64,000 nt of DNA, taken from NCBI GenBank assembly GCA_013360295.1, contig JABWCL010000004.1, positions 62,001 through 126,000 of the forward strand, in the 5' to 3' direction. This document shows positions 9,623 to 19,418 of this stretch, in pieces. Numbering within the stretch: position 1 is the first letter of the stretch; each line of letters begins with the position of its first letter. A program made the position numbers and the translations under genes. Below the pieces are notes generated by a model. That model did no database searches, was not told the DNA's origin, and saw only the letters and a list, made by a program, of their open reading frames with translations. This DNA is from Ignavibacteriaceae bacterium (GTDB lineage Bacteria; Bacteroidota; Ignavibacteria; Ignavibacteriales; Ignavibacteriaceae).

Positions 9623-10597
9623 CTATACCTTAATTCCCAGGAATTCTTCCGCCAGTGCGAGTCCGCCATAAATAGCTGCTTCATCCCCCAGCCTTGATTC
9701 GACGATCCTCACGTGTTTCGCGGGATCTTTGAGTGTGTATTTGCCGAACGCTTCTTTTACTTTAGGCAGCATATACCCTCCCATTGCTTCCATTACCCCG
9801 CCGCCAAGCACAATCATTTCAAAATTCATCAGGTTATTTATACTGGCAAGGACCTGCCCGATCACATCACAGCTTTTATCGACTATTTTCACAGTGTCGC
9901 TGTCCCCCTTATCGAGTGCTGCCGCGAGAGTACGGCTTTTGATTTGCCCCGATTTCCTGAACGTCTTTACAAGATATCCGCGTTTTTTCTTCTTCAGTTT
10001 TGGTATCAGGTCTCTTACCATCGCTGTCCTGCTGGCGATCGCTTCAAAGCATCCGAATTGCCCGCAGCCGCACTGCGGACCTTCAGGCTGCACTATCATA
10101 TGCCCGATCTCACCGGCAGTCATCGAGGTTCCTCGGTAAAGTTTACCGTCAATAATAATTCCGCCGCCTATCCCGGTGCCAACAAAAACAACTAAAACGT
10201 TTTTTTTCCCTTTACTGTTCCCAAAGTTATGTACGCCTAACGCGCCGAGATTTACATCATTCTCTATTAATACCGGTATTTTAGTAAACTTTTGAAGGTC
10301 TTTTTTGATGTTGTAATTTTTAATATTCAGGTTAGGGGCTAAACCAATGATGCCGGTTCGGGGATTAACCGACCCGGGAACGCCAAGACAGATCGCCTTT
10401 ATTTGTTCTTGTTTGATCTCAGCTATCTCGACAAGTTTTTGTACAGTATTGTAGAGCGCTTCCGCATAATGGGACTTACCGATTTTTTTCTCTGTCGGCT
10501 TTTTGGTTGTCGCGATTATTCCCGATTTGGAATTCAGGAGCGCGCCAAGGATCTTTGTCCCTCCCATATCAATGCTAACTATGTAATTCTGCGCCAT
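9623..10597 (-). CDS. ROK-family sugar kinase (probable glucokinase)
   Basis: 324 residues with the ROK layout: phosphate-binding DMGGTK (10-15), catalytic-region Glu-Asn-Asp (112-114), Gly-rich second phosphate loop (VGTGIGGG), sugar-contacting Glu163 and His166 in AGEIGHM, and the zinc motif CGCGQFGCFE (176-185). The complete zinc motif and absence of an N-terminal helix-turn-helix point to an enzyme and not a NagC-type repressor. The likely reaction is ATP-dependent phosphorylation of glucose or a related hexose, feeding glycolysis (compare pgi at 53.9 kb). AAAGGA precedes the ATG. The exact sugar is not determined by sequence. Confidence 0.9.
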   Translation of the reverse strand: MAQNYIVSIDMGGTKILGALLNSKSGIIATTKKPTEKKIGKSHYAEALYNTVQKLVEIAEIKQEQIKAICLGVPGSVNPRTGIIGLAPNLNIKNYNIKKDLQKFTKIPVLIENDVNLGALGVHNFGNSKGKKNVLVVFVGTGIGGGIIIDGKLYRGTSMTAGEIGHMIVQPEGPQCGCGQFGCFEAIASRTAMVRDLIPKLKKKKRGYLVKTFRKSGQIKSRTLAAALDKGDSDTVKIVDKSCDVIGQVLASINNLMNFEMIVLGGGVMEAMGGYMLPKVKEAFGKYTLKDPAKHVRIVESRLGDEAAIYGGLALAEEFLGIKV

Positions 10598-10692
10598 AAA
10601 AATTTTCCTTTCTCTGCGGCTCAGGAAGTTTATTATAGATCAATAAGACTAATCTTTTTATCTTTGAAATCAGAATTGTAAAATCTAAAATA

Positions 10693-11502
10693 ATGAAAGT
10701 CAAACCACTAAAAAAATTCGGGCAAAATTATCTTATAGATAAGAATATTATCAATAAGATAGTTGAGGAGATCGCGCCTGCGGAATCGGACACGATCATT
10801 GAGATCGGCCCGGGGACAGGCGCGCTCACTTATCCCCTCAGCCGGAAAGTGAATACCCTCCACGCCGTGGAACTTGACTCGAGGGTTATCGAAGAACTTT
10901 CCCGCAATATCCCGAACCTTAGAATGATCAACGCGGATTTCCTGAAATCTGACATAAGTGATCTCACCTCGGGTGCCTCAGAAATAAGGATCGTTGGGAA
11001 CATACCGTACAATATAACTTCGCCGATACTCTTCCGGATAATCGAAAACCGGCACATTGTAAAAGATGCTGTTCTTATGATGCAGTATGAAGTCGCCCGC
11101 CGTTTGGTGGCGAAAAAAGACACAAAAGAATACGGCATCCTTTCAGTTATATTAAACGCCATTGCTGAAGTAAAACTATGCTTTAAGATATCACCCAATG
11201 TTTTTCATCCGAGGCCCAATGTTGATTCCGCTATTGTACACCTAAAACTGAATAAAGATATTTCCGGCATCCCCGACCTGAAATTATTCATCCGGGTGGT
11301 TAAGGGAGCCTTTGGCAACAGGCGGAAAACCCTCAAGAATTCTTTCGGCAATAGTATATTTGCGGATGCCGATTTTTCAAAGTTTCCCGTTGATACCACG
11401 AGGCGGGCTGAGAACCTTTCAATTAAAGAGTTTGTTGCTATTACTGAGTTCCTGTACCGCTGCGGTTACAGAGCAGATGACAATCAGCATTTTCAAGAAT
11501 AA
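10693..11502 (+). CDS. rsmA: 16S rRNA (adenine1518-N6/adenine1519-N6)-dimethyltransferase
   Basis: 269 residues, usual RsmA/KsgA length. GQNYL (10-14), SAM-binding EIGPGTGALT (37-46), the acidic Val-Glu ending the second strand (59-60) and the catalytic NIPYNI (103-108) are all present, followed by the small helical C-terminal domain. It dimethylates two adenines in the 3' terminal loop of 16S rRNA late in 30S assembly. The spacer shared with the divergent ROK gene contains TATCTTTG at 10659-10666, which matches the Bacteroidota -7 promoter consensus, but no good -33 element was seen. First gene of an rsmA-PAP2-menG run. Confidence 0.97.
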   Translation: MKVKPLKKFGQNYLIDKNIINKIVEEIAPAESDTIIEIGPGTGALTYPLSRKVNTLHAVELDSRVIEELSRNIPNLRMINADFLKSDISDLTSGASEIRIVGNIPYNITSPILFRIIENRHIVKDAVLMMQYEVARRLVAKKDTKEYGILSVILNAIAEVKLCFKISPNVFHPRPNVDSAIVHLKLNKDISGIPDLKLFIRVVKGAFGNRRKTLKNSFGNSIFADADFSKFPVDTTRRAENLSIKEFVAITEFLYRCGYRADDNQHFQE

Positions 11503-12462
11503 ATGATAAGAGATATTAAGTTAATTTTTAAAAAATATTATAATTCCCTTTCCCAGACCGATATAGCAGTTATCCACTTTTATCTACTGCTTTCGGTAAT
11601 AAATCTAATTTTTGCCGCGCGGATACCGGGCTGGTATCTTTTGATTATTTTAAACGCGGTGGTTATACTTTCTGTTATAACTATCGCTTATAAGGCAGAA
11701 GAAAAAGACACCTTTTTAAGAAGGCAGATAAGATATTGGTACGGAGTACCTCTGATTATGCTTACCTTCAAGGAACTCTATGTAATGATCAAACCAATGA
11801 GAGGTGTTGATTATGACCACTATCTGATTTTGATTGACCGCTGGATATTTGGGTTTGATCCGACTGTTGAACTCCTGAAAATTGCATCCCCGCTCTTAAC
11901 GGAATTCCTGCAGATCATTTACGCCACATTCTACTTTTTACCGATGATCCTTGCAGGAAATCTATTGAAGAAGGATAAAAAGCTTGAAGCTGATTACACT
12001 ATTTTCTCGATTATCTTTGGCTTCTTTGTATCATATATCGGATATATGCTCGTTCCTGCGATCGGGCCTCGGTTCCATCTTCACGATTTCGAAATGACTA
12101 ACACCGAACTTCCCGGTTTATTCCTCACCAATTTTCTCAGGGAAATAATAAATATGGGAGAGTCTATCCCTGCCGGCACCCCTAACCCCGCTGAGGTAGT
12201 CCAGAGAGATGTCTTCCCCTCCGGGCATACGATGATGACCGCGATTACGATGTATCTCGCCGTCAGGTTTAAGTCCCCGTCTAAATGGTTGCTGTTACCG
12301 GTCGGGACACTGCTCATTTTTTCAACCGTTTATCTTCGATACCACTATGCGATTGACGTTATAGCCGGCTTGTTATGTATGGCTCTGTCATTATGGTTAG
12401 GAAGATATTACTACAACTATTATGCCCGTAAAACAGGGCGGAAGGAGATCAGCAATGTCTGA
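11503..12462 (+). CDS. Membrane phosphatase, PAP2 superfamily (AUR1-like)
   Basis: 319 residues with about six hydrophobic segments. The acid-phosphatase signature is present: an Ala-Ile-Gly-Pro-Arg element (186-190), PSGH (239-242) and RYHYAIDV (279-286) with its Arg, His and Asp. The RWIFGFDP segment (113-120) and spacing resemble the inositol-phosphorylceramide-synthase-like subgroup of PAP2, which transfer or remove phosphate head groups of lipids. The ATG directly follows the rsmA stop codon and the end overlaps menG by 8 bases, so translation is probably coupled. A lipid phosphate phosphatase or phospholipid head-group enzyme is likely; the substrate cannot be stated. Confidence 0.85.
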   Translation: MIRDIKLIFKKYYNSLSQTDIAVIHFYLLLSVINLIFAARIPGWYLLIILNAVVILSVITIAYKAEEKDTFLRRQIRYWYGVPLIMLTFKELYVMIKPMRGVDYDHYLILIDRWIFGFDPTVELLKIASPLLTEFLQIIYATFYFLPMILAGNLLKKDKKLEADYTIFSIIFGFFVSYIGYMLVPAIGPRFHLHDFEMTNTELPGLFLTNFLREIINMGESIPAGTPNPAEVVQRDVFPSGHTMMTAITMYLAVRFKSPSKWLLLPVGTLLIFSTVYLRYHYAIDVIAGLLCMALSLWLGRYYYNYYARKTGRKEISNV

Positions 12463-13138
12463 GAAGAAGAAAGAAGTAAGAAGGATTTTTGAATCAATCG
12501 CGCCGCGTTATGACCTGCTTAATCATCTGCTCAGCGCGGGAGTTGATTATTACTGGAGAAAAAAAGCTTTACGCCTCACGGCATTGAATAAAGACTCCAT
12601 ACTTCTTGATATTGCGTGCGGTACAGGAGACTTCGCGATTGAAGCAAAAAAAATGGGGGTTGAGAAAATATATGGCGGTGACTTCTCCTACAATATGCTT
12701 AGCCTGTTCAACCGCAAGAGTGACTGGATAAAAGGAATGAATTTCCAGATGGCGGCAGAGAATCCCCCGGTCAAAGACGAAACTGTCACGAACATCACTG
12801 TTGCGTTCGGTGTAAGAAATTTTTATGATATCGAAATCGCGCTGCAAAAATTTTACAATCTGCTGAGGAAGGGGGGGAAAGTTACCATTCTGGAGTTCAG
12901 CCTTCCGGAAAACCCCCTATTTAAAGCGATCTACCAGTTCTACTTCAGGAGGATTCTGCCTTTTGTCGGCAGGATTGTGTCCAAAGACCCTTCTGCCTAT
13001 ACTTATCTTCCCGATTCGGTGAATGAATTCGATAAAAAGGTTAACCTGGTTACTATCCTGAAGAACGCAGGATTTGCGTCTGTAAAAAGGACACTTCTCA
13101 CTTTCGGTATTGTCCAGGTAGTCGTAGCCGAAAAGTGA
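12455..13138 (+). CDS. menG: Demethylmenaquinone methyltransferase
   Basis: The ATG at 12455 is chosen because a perfect AAGGAG (12442-12447) lies 7 bases before it; an in-frame ATG at 12422 would add 11 residues and a 41-base overlap with PAP2. The 227-residue product carries both UbiE/MenG signatures: YDLLNHLLSAGVDYYWR (19-35) and a second with RILPFVGRIVSKDPSAY, plus the SAM motif DIACGTGDF (52-60). It performs the last C-methylation of menaquinone. Menaquinone rather than ubiquinone is inferred from the organism type. Two bases separate its stop from that of the convergent dnaE. Confidence 0.95.
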   Translation: MSEKKKEVRRIFESIAPRYDLLNHLLSAGVDYYWRKKALRLTALNKDSILLDIACGTGDFAIEAKKMGVEKIYGGDFSYNMLSLFNRKSDWIKGMNFQMAAENPPVKDETVTNITVAFGVRNFYDIEIALQKFYNLLRKGGKVTILEFSLPENPLFKAIYQFYFRRILPFVGRIVSKDPSAYTYLPDSVNEFDKKVNLVTILKNAGFASVKRTLLTFGIVQVVVAEK

Positions 13139-13140
13139 TA

Positions 13141-16100
13141 TCACCTTGGGACAAAGTAAATGTTTTCTTCTCCGAAAGCCTTATATAACTCCTTCAGCGC
13201 CGTCTCAGTATTTTTTAATCTGAGTTTGTTCAGAACTATCTGCGTTGATTTGGTCCCGGGTTCAGAAAGTTCAAGTATAACAGGGTAATTCCCGCTGTGC
13301 TTAGCAGCCAAGCTGTCCAAAACTTCAGAAGCGTTTTGTGGAATTTTATCCCTCTCAAGTAAGATCTTAATAAATTTCGTAAACCTCTCTCTGACTTTTT
13401 CCATCGGTATTACTTCATCAACGTGAAGTTTGATCGCGTCACCGCTGCTTTCGGTCTTCCCGATTATCATTACTGATTTTTCCAATCCGAGGAATTCCCT
13501 GTATTTTTCGAAGACTTTAGAGAATACAATACAGTCACACGATCCGGAATAGTCATCGATCTTAAGGAAGGCCATCTCCCGGTTTGATTTATCATACTTA
13601 CTCTCAAACTCCGTGATAGTACCGGAAGCACGAACCGAAAGGTCGCTGTTCACTTCTTCCGTTTCACCAAGGGCTATGGTTGAGAATGAACGGTACTCTA
13701 TATCATACTTCCGCAGGGGATGCCCGCTTATATAAAATCCTGTAACTTCTCTCTCCTTTGTAAGTTTTTCCGCCTCGCTCCAATCCTCCGCGGTGATGAT
13801 CTCCGGCTTTACAAACTCACTCTCATTGAGTTCATCTCCGAAAAGAGAATTTTTACTCGCTTCCCTGGCAGCCGAGATCTGTGACCCGTAAGCCAGCGCT
13901 CTCTCAACGTTTAGGAAATTGGCTTTCCTGTTTTTATCGACGGAATCGAAAGCGCCAGCAAGCACAAGCCCTTCTACGACTTTCTTATTGATCAGCCTAG
14001 TATCCACCTGTGAGCAGAAATCAAAAATATCGTGAAAGTTCCTGCCGATCTTTGCTTTAGCCTTGATGATCTCCTCTATCGCGTGCGCGCCAACGTTTTT
14101 GATGGCCGCAAGTCCGAATCTGATCTTTCCCTTATCAACATCGAACTCAACTGTTGGTTTATTCACGTTCGGTGGATATACGTTAATTTTCAGCTTCCTG
14201 GCATCCTCCAGGAATTTCGCGATCTTATCTATGTTGTTCAACTCATTCGACATATTCGCGGCGAGGAACTCAGCCGGATAATGCGCTTTCAGGTACGCTG
14301 TCTGATACGCCACGTAAGCATAAGCAACTGAATGGCTTTTGTTAAAACCATAATTCGCGAATTTCTCGATAAGATTAAATAATTCGACTGCGAGATTTTC
14401 TTTAATGCCTTTCCCCGCGGCGCCGGAAACAAATTTTATTTTTTGGCGCTTCATTTCATTTTCATCTTTTTTACCCATCGCTCTTCGCAGAAGGTCAGCT
14501 TCAGCAAGGGACATTCCACCGATCTGGTTAGCGATCTGGATAACCTGCTCCTGGTAAACTATAATACCGTATGTTTCCTTCAGTATCGGCTCAAGTTCAG
14601 GGATAAGATATTCTATCTTCTTTTTACCGAATTTCCTAGCGATAAAGTCATTGATAAAGTCCATCGGGCCCGGACGGTAAAGAGCGTTCATAGCCGCGAG
14701 GTCATTAACCGAAGTCGGTTTTAACTGCTTAAGGTACTCGCGCATTGGGGGAGATTCAAACTGGAATATACCGGTAGTCTGCCCGTTCCAGAAGACTTTG
14801 AATGTCTTGTCATCATCAAAGGGAATCTCATCTATGTTGATCTCGATCTTATGATTTTTCTTTATAAGACCGATAGCGTCCTTGATTATTGATAAGGTCC
14901 TCAGCCCCAGAAAGTCCATTTTTAATAATCCGGCAGCTTCAACTTCCTTCATATTATACTGCGTTACGATTTCCCCCTGCGCTGAGGCAGTTGCCAGCGG
15001 CACATAATTTGTAACGTCACAGGGAGTGATAACCACACCCGCGGCGTGTTTGGACATATTCCTGTTAAATCCCTCCAGAACACGGGAATATTTAAGCAGT
15101 TCTAATATTTTTTCATCCTTACTGTCTCTGACCCACTTCAATTCCATCTTTGTATCAAGCGCCTGGTCGATTGTAAATACTTTACCAAACTTGGACGGAA
15201 TGAACTTGGTGATTTTATCCACTACGGGAATCGGGATTTTCAATACGCGCGCAACATCTCTCAGTACCTGCTTTGATGAAAGTTTGTTGAATGTGATGAT
15301 CTGGCTGACGCAGTTCTCTCCGTATTTGTGCTTTACATAGTTGATCACTTCCTGTCTGCGGTCGTCCTCAAAGTCAATATCTATATCAGGCATTGACTTC
15401 CTCGCGGGATTGAGGAATCTTTCAAAAAGCAAGCTGTACTGTAGGGGATTTATATTGGTAATACCCAATATGTATGCTATAAGGCTGCCCGCGGCGCTTC
15501 CTCTACCAGGGCCAACATATATTTTTTTGCTTTTAGCGTCGTTAATAAAGTCCTGAACAATAAGGAAGTAACCCGCGAAGCCCATATTTTTAATGGTCTC
15601 AAGTTCATAATTGAATCTCTCCAGGATTTCAGGTGAAGGGTCAGGAAATTTTTCCTGCAGTCTCTGTTTTGAGAGTATCACGAGGTAATCATCCAGTGAC
15701 TTCGCGCCTGATTCTTCAGGCACAGGGAAGTTAGGGAAGTAGTAATCTTTAGAGTCAAGTTTGAGATCAATTTTTGATTCAATCTCAAGAGTGTTCGCAA
15801 TCGCATCGGGATAATCACTGAAGATCGCTTTCATCTCCCGTTCACTCTTGAAATATATCTGATCTGTCTTATACTTCAGCTTCCTGTAATCACTGTCGCC
15901 CGTTTTATCTGATAATAGCAGCAGAACGTTGTGCGCGATCGCGTCATCTTTATTGATGTAGTGGCAGTCGTTTGTGGCTACCAGTTTAATATTATATTTG
16001 GAGGCAATCCTCGGAGTATGTGTCAGAACGATCTCATCCTGGGGCAGATTATGATCCTGCAGTTCAAGATAAAAATCATCTCCGAATATATCCTGGAATT

Positions 16101-16605
16101 CCTTCGCGTATTTATCAGCCTTCTCAAGATCACCTGCTACGAGGTACCACGAAATAATACCGCCCAGGCAGGCAGAAGTGCAGATCAAACCTTCACTGTG
16201 TTCACGCAATACTTCAAGGTCAATCCTTGGTTTATAATAATACCCCTCCGTAAATCCGCGCGATGATAATTTAATCAGGTTCTTATACCCTTTAAGGTTT
16301 TTCGCGAGGAGGATAAGATGGCGGTAAGGCTTCCGCTTTTTCCCTGTGACAGGATCTTCCTCCTGCTCTTTAACAAATCTTGGCTTCTCAAGGGTGATAT
16401 ATGCTTCCATACCAATGATCGGCTTAACTCCCTTGTTCTTTGCCTCCTTATAAAACTCCGGCACACCATACAGAACCCCGTGGTCTGTTATGGCCACAGC
16501 GTGCATATCATTATCAACGGCTGCTTTTACAAGCTGTTCAACCGTGCACGCGCCATCCTGCAGGCTGTAATGTGTGTGGTTATGTATGTGAACAAAATCT
16601 GACAT
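13141..16605 (-). CDS. dnaE: DNA polymerase III alpha subunit
   Basis: 1154 residues, full length. The N-terminal PHP domain starts with HIHNHTHYSL, retaining the metal-binding His residues. The polymerase palm has PDIDIDFEDD with catalytic Asp407 and Asp409 (codons near 15381-15387) and the GPGRGSAAGSL element. Tandem helix-hairpin-helix and an OB-fold (about residues 990-1080, SGTITEFESKY onward) follow, as in DnaE1. It is the replicative polymerase. It is the last gene of the long minus-strand operon, 23 bases after dut. No dnaE2-like accessory genes are nearby. Confidence 0.98.
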   Translation of the reverse strand: MSDFVHIHNHTHYSLQDGACTVEQLVKAAVDNDMHAVAITDHGVLYGVPEFYKEAKNKGVKPIIGMEAYITLEKPRFVKEQEEDPVTGKKRKPYRHLILLAKNLKGYKNLIKLSSRGFTEGYYYKPRIDLEVLREHSEGLICTSACLGGIISWYLVAGDLEKADKYAKEFQDIFGDDFYLELQDHNLPQDEIVLTHTPRIASKYNIKLVATNDCHYINKDDAIAHNVLLLLSDKTGDSDYRKLKYKTDQIYFKSEREMKAIFSDYPDAIANTLEIESKIDLKLDSKDYYFPNFPVPEESGAKSLDDYLVILSKQRLQEKFPDPSPEILERFNYELETIKNMGFAGYFLIVQDFINDAKSKKIYVGPGRGSAAGSLIAYILGITNINPLQYSLLFERFLNPARKSMPDIDIDFEDDRRQEVINYVKHKYGENCVSQIITFNKLSSKQVLRDVARVLKIPIPVVDKITKFIPSKFGKVFTIDQALDTKMELKWVRDSKDEKILELLKYSRVLEGFNRNMSKHAAGVVITPCDVTNYVPLATASAQGEIVTQYNMKEVEAAGLLKMDFLGLRTLSIIKDAIGLIKKNHKIEINIDEIPFDDDKTFKVFWNGQTTGIFQFESPPMREYLKQLKPTSVNDLAAMNALYRPGPMDFINDFIARKFGKKKIEYLIPELEPILKETYGIIVYQEQVIQIANQIGGMSLAEADLLRRAMGKKDENEMKRQKIKFVSGAAGKGIKENLAVELFNLIEKFANYGFNKSHSVAYAYVAYQTAYLKAHYPAEFLAANMSNELNNIDKIAKFLEDARKLKINVYPPNVNKPTVEFDVDKGKIRFGLAAIKNVGAHAIEEIIKAKAKIGRNFHDIFDFCSQVDTRLINKKVVEGLVLAGAFDSVDKNRKANFLNVERALAYGSQISAAREASKNSLFGDELNESEFVKPEIITAEDWSEAEKLTKEREVTGFYISGHPLRKYDIEYRSFSTIALGETEEVNSDLSVRASGTITEFESKYDKSNREMAFLKIDDYSGSCDCIVFSKVFEKYREFLGLEKSVMIIGKTESSGDAIKLHVDEVIPMEKVRERFTKFIKILLERDKIPQNASEVLDSLAAKHSGNYPVILELSEPGTKSTQIVLNKLRLKNTETALKELYKAFGEENIYFVPR

Positions 16606-16628
16606 AATATTTTACTTGTTATAAAAAA

Positions 16629-17084
16629 CTATTTTACTCCCGAGTGGCCGAAACCGCCATCGCCACGAGCAGTGTTATTTAATTCACTGCTTACGGTAAT
16701 TTTTGCCGCGTATACTTTTGCTAATACCATCTGTGCGATCCTGTCTCCCCTGTGGATAGTAAAATCATTCTTTCCGAAATTGAATAAAATCACCTTTATC
16801 TCCCCCCTGTAATCGGAATCAATTGTCCCCGGACCATTCAATACACCGATACCGTTTTTTGCTGCAAGCCCGCTTCTCGGGCGGACCTGTAATTCATATC
16901 CGTGCGGGATCTCAACAACCAGATTAGTAGGTACCAGTGTAAATTCGCCGCTTTTAAGAATAATACTTTCGCTGACTGCGGCGCGCAGATCCATTCCCGA
17001 ACTTCCTGCTGTAGCATACTCCGGAATAGGAATATCCGCGAATTCACTATTAAGCTGCCTGAGATATATTTCAACATTTTCCAT
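16629..17084 (-). CDS. dut: Deoxyuridine 5'-triphosphate nucleotidohydrolase
   Basis: 151 residues with all five trimeric dUTPase motifs in order: [40 protein letters not shown] and the C-terminal [10 protein letters not shown] that closes over the active site. It hydrolyses dUTP to dUMP and pyrophosphate, keeping uracil out of DNA and feeding thymidylate synthesis. It sits between the flippase gene (3-base gap) and dnaE (23-base gap), so it is made together with the replicative polymerase. Confidence 0.98.
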   Translation of the reverse strand: MENVEIYLRQLNSEFADIPIPEYATAGSSGMDLRAAVSESIILKSGEFTLVPTNLVVEIPHGYELQVRPRSGLAAKNGIGVLNGPGTIDSDYRGEIKVILFNFGKNDFTIHRGDRIAQMVLAKVYAAKITVSSELNNTARGDGGFGHSGVK

Positions 17085-17087
17085 CGT

Positions 17088-18548
17088 TTACTTTCCTGAT
17101 CGAATTTTTGGTATTACTTTTTTAATATCCTCCACCCTGACGACCCTGAACATAAAGAACCCGGAGATAAACAGGACGAATAAAACAGCATTATACGCAA
17201 GAGTATTCAGATATGGTATCTGAATATATAACTTCATCATCCATGTTACAAGTATAAGAAAAATAATCGCGTATAACTTGGAATACTCATACCGTATCGG
17301 GTAAAGCCTCTGTGATACTATAAAGTAACCGACGGCAATGATTACGTAGCTTATTAATGTTGCCAGCGCCGCGCCATAAATTCCCCCGTAAGGGATCAGA
17401 AGAAAATTAAACAGTACATTCGCGATTGCGCCCGCACCCATAATCAGGGGCGCGGAGCCGCTCTTTTCTTTGATAAAGAACGATGCGGAAAATACCACGT
17501 GAAATCCATTAAACAGGTAACCAAGCAGTACAATTGGAATTATCCCTGTGCCTCCCCAATATGGTTTCCCGATTATATAACCACCCCCGAAATTAAACTT
17601 TATGATATAATCAATAAACAGGATCATAAGTACAATTATAACCGCGCCTGCTGCTGTAAAAAGCGTCATTACTTTAGCAAATACCTGTTCAGCGTCCTCT
17701 TCCTTCGCTATCTTTATCGAAAATGGCTGCCACGCGTACTGGAACATTGAAACAAAAAGCATCATCACGATTCCGAGCCTGTAGTTCGCCTGGTAGATAC
17801 CCAGAGTTTTCAGGTCGGTCAAGTACTCCACTATGGGGCGGTCAATTACCTGGAGCATCATCGCAGATATTCCCGCGGGAAGATAAGGCAAACCGAACTT
17901 GATCATCCTCTTCAGCAGTTCTTTATCATAAGCGAATACATAATTTTTCATTATTATCGGCAGCAGAAGCAGGAAAGACGATAATGACGCGATAAGGTTA
18001 CTTATGAACGCGCCTTCAATCCCTGTCTTAAGAACAAGCAGCAGGTACATATTCAGTGATATTGCCACGATAATATTCACGATTCTGATGAGTGAAAACT
18101 TTAATGCCTGGTTATTTACCCGCAGATACACAAGCGGAAGTGATATTATCGTATCCAGGATTAAAATCAGGACGAGATAATAAAATATTATTTCATTTGT
18201 ACCGGAAATCCTGAGGACATTATTCAGCGGATCCCGCGTGATTAACATCAGCAGGATGATGAGTACGGATGTTATCAAAAGGAAATTAAACCCGGTGCTG
18301 AAAACGAGTTTTTTATCTTTATGTTCATCGGAAGCAAGAAATTTGAGGTAGGCTGAATCTATCCCATACAAAAAAATAACACTCAGAATCGCGATATAGG
18401 CATATACATTGGTTATTATTCCATAATCACCCGGTAAAAAGACGTTTGTATATAACGGTAGTAACAGAAAATTCAGAAACCGCCCAACGATCGTGCTCAG
18501 CCCATAGAGAGCAGTTTCTTTTGTTAATTGCTTTAACTTTGAGAGCAT
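17088..18548 (-). CDS. Wzx-type polysaccharide flippase (MOP superfamily)
   Basis: 486 residues, strongly hydrophobic, with roughly 12-14 predicted transmembrane helices. The N-terminal pattern (Thr-Ala-Leu-Tyr-Gly-Leu-Ser, then FLNFLLLPLYTNVFLPGDYG) is typical of RfbX/Wzx and MurJ-like flippases that move undecaprenyl-linked oligosaccharides across the inner membrane. It lacks obvious MurJ signatures, so an O-antigen or exopolysaccharide role is more likely. No glycosyltransferases lie beside it; the neighbours are nadC (15 bases upstream) and dut, which is unusual for a polysaccharide gene. Confidence 0.88.
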   Translation of the reverse strand: MLSKLKQLTKETALYGLSTIVGRFLNFLLLPLYTNVFLPGDYGIITNVYAYIAILSVIFLYGIDSAYLKFLASDEHKDKKLVFSTGFNFLLITSVLIILLMLITRDPLNNVLRISGTNEIIFYYLVLILILDTIISLPLVYLRVNNQALKFSLIRIVNIIVAISLNMYLLLVLKTGIEGAFISNLIASLSSFLLLLPIIMKNYVFAYDKELLKRMIKFGLPYLPAGISAMMLQVIDRPIVEYLTDLKTLGIYQANYRLGIVMMLFVSMFQYAWQPFSIKIAKEEDAEQVFAKVMTLFTAAGAVIIVLMILFIDYIIKFNFGGGYIIGKPYWGGTGIIPIVLLGYLFNGFHVVFSASFFIKEKSGSAPLIMGAGAIANVLFNFLLIPYGGIYGAALATLISYVIIAVGYFIVSQRLYPIRYEYSKLYAIIFLILVTWMMKLYIQIPYLNTLAYNAVLFVLFISGFFMFRVVRVEDIKKVIPKIRSGK

Positions 18549-18563
18549 TGGCTGAAATTAGTT

Positions 18564-19418
18564 CTACAATTCAATGTTCATCGAAAGATCCATCGACTTG
18601 ACACTGTGTGTAAGCGCACCGATGGAGATGAAATCTACTCCCGAATCCAGATACTTTGAAATATTATGCGCGGTTACACCGCCTGAAATCTCAAGTTTCA
18701 CTTTTCCGCCAACCAGTTGCACAGCCGCTTTCAGGTTTTCGGGCGAAAAATTATCCAGCATAATCACATCAACATCACATCCAAGAGCTTCTTTTAACTG
18801 CTCAATGTCCGCAACTTCAACTTCGATCTTATACTTATACATATTAACTTCGCGGTGCTTCAGACAGGCGTCAACCGCATTTTTTATGGAACCGGCAGCT
18901 TTTATATGATTATCTTTGATAAGGTACATATCAAATAAACCGTAACGGTGATTTTCACACCCGCCGACTCTGACGGCATACTTATCGAGGTATCTTAATC
19001 CGGGCATAGTCTTCCTCGTATCAAGTATGGTAATATTACTCTGGTTAACTAAGTTCTTAAAACTTCTCGATAAAGTAGCGATACCCGACAACCTCTGCAT
19101 AAAATTTAAGGCTGTCCTTTCCGCTCCGAGAAGGCTTTTAACCCGCCCCGATACCCTTATAATAGCCTCGAATGGTTTGATATCATCACCGTCTTTCTTC
19201 AAGGCCTGAAAAAAAACTGTGTTATCCAGTTTCTCAAATACTTTCTGTGCGACTACTATCCCGCAAACTACTCCTTCCTCTTTGGCAATAATAGAGGCTG
19301 TTGCTATCTCATCACCCGCAAAGATTGCCTCTGATGTAATATCTCCTTCACGGATATCTTCAACCAGGCATCTTTGAACTAATTGTTCAATTTCAAATAT
19401 GTAGTCAATCTGTGACAT
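18564..19418 (-). CDS. nadC: Nicotinate-nucleotide pyrophosphorylase (quinolinate phosphoribosyltransferase)
   Basis: 284 residues, normal length. Recognisable segments are EDIREGDITSEAI near the N terminus, GAERTALNFMQRLSGIAT, the phosphoribosyl-site TRKTMPGLR with KYAVRVGGCENHR, KDNHI and the C-terminal EISGGVTAHNI. It converts quinolinate and PRPP into nicotinate mononucleotide for de novo NAD synthesis. Its start overlaps the end of the thioesterase gene by 14 bases, which suggests coupled translation. nadA and nadB are not in the window. Confidence 0.97.
   Translation of the reverse strand: MSQIDYIFEIEQLVQRCLVEDIREGDITSEAIFAGDEIATASIIAKEEGVVCGIVVAQKVFEKLDNTVFFQALKKDGDDIKPFEAIIRVSGRVKSLLGAERTALNFMQRLSGIATLSRSFKNLVNQSNITILDTRKTMPGLRYLDKYAVRVGGCENHRYGLFDMYLIKDNHIKAAGSIKNAVDACLKHREVNMYKYKIEVEVADIEQLKEALGCDVDVIMLDNFSPENLKAAVQLVGGKVKLEISGGVTAHNISKYLDSGVDFISIGALTHSVKSMDLSMNIEL

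Noticed and set aside
9713-10195. Long plus-strand frames opposite the ROK gene
   Set aside because: Antisense shadow of a clearly real ROK kinase; no motif and unlikely composition.
10659-10666. TATCTTTG as an rsmA promoter
   Set aside because: Matches a Bacteroidota -7 box but no convincing -33 partner was found, so mentioned only in the gene entry.
12422-12454. Upstream ATG for menG at 12422
   Set aside because: A strong AAGGAG lies just before the later ATG at 12455, and the upstream start would add an 11-residue extension unlike the family.
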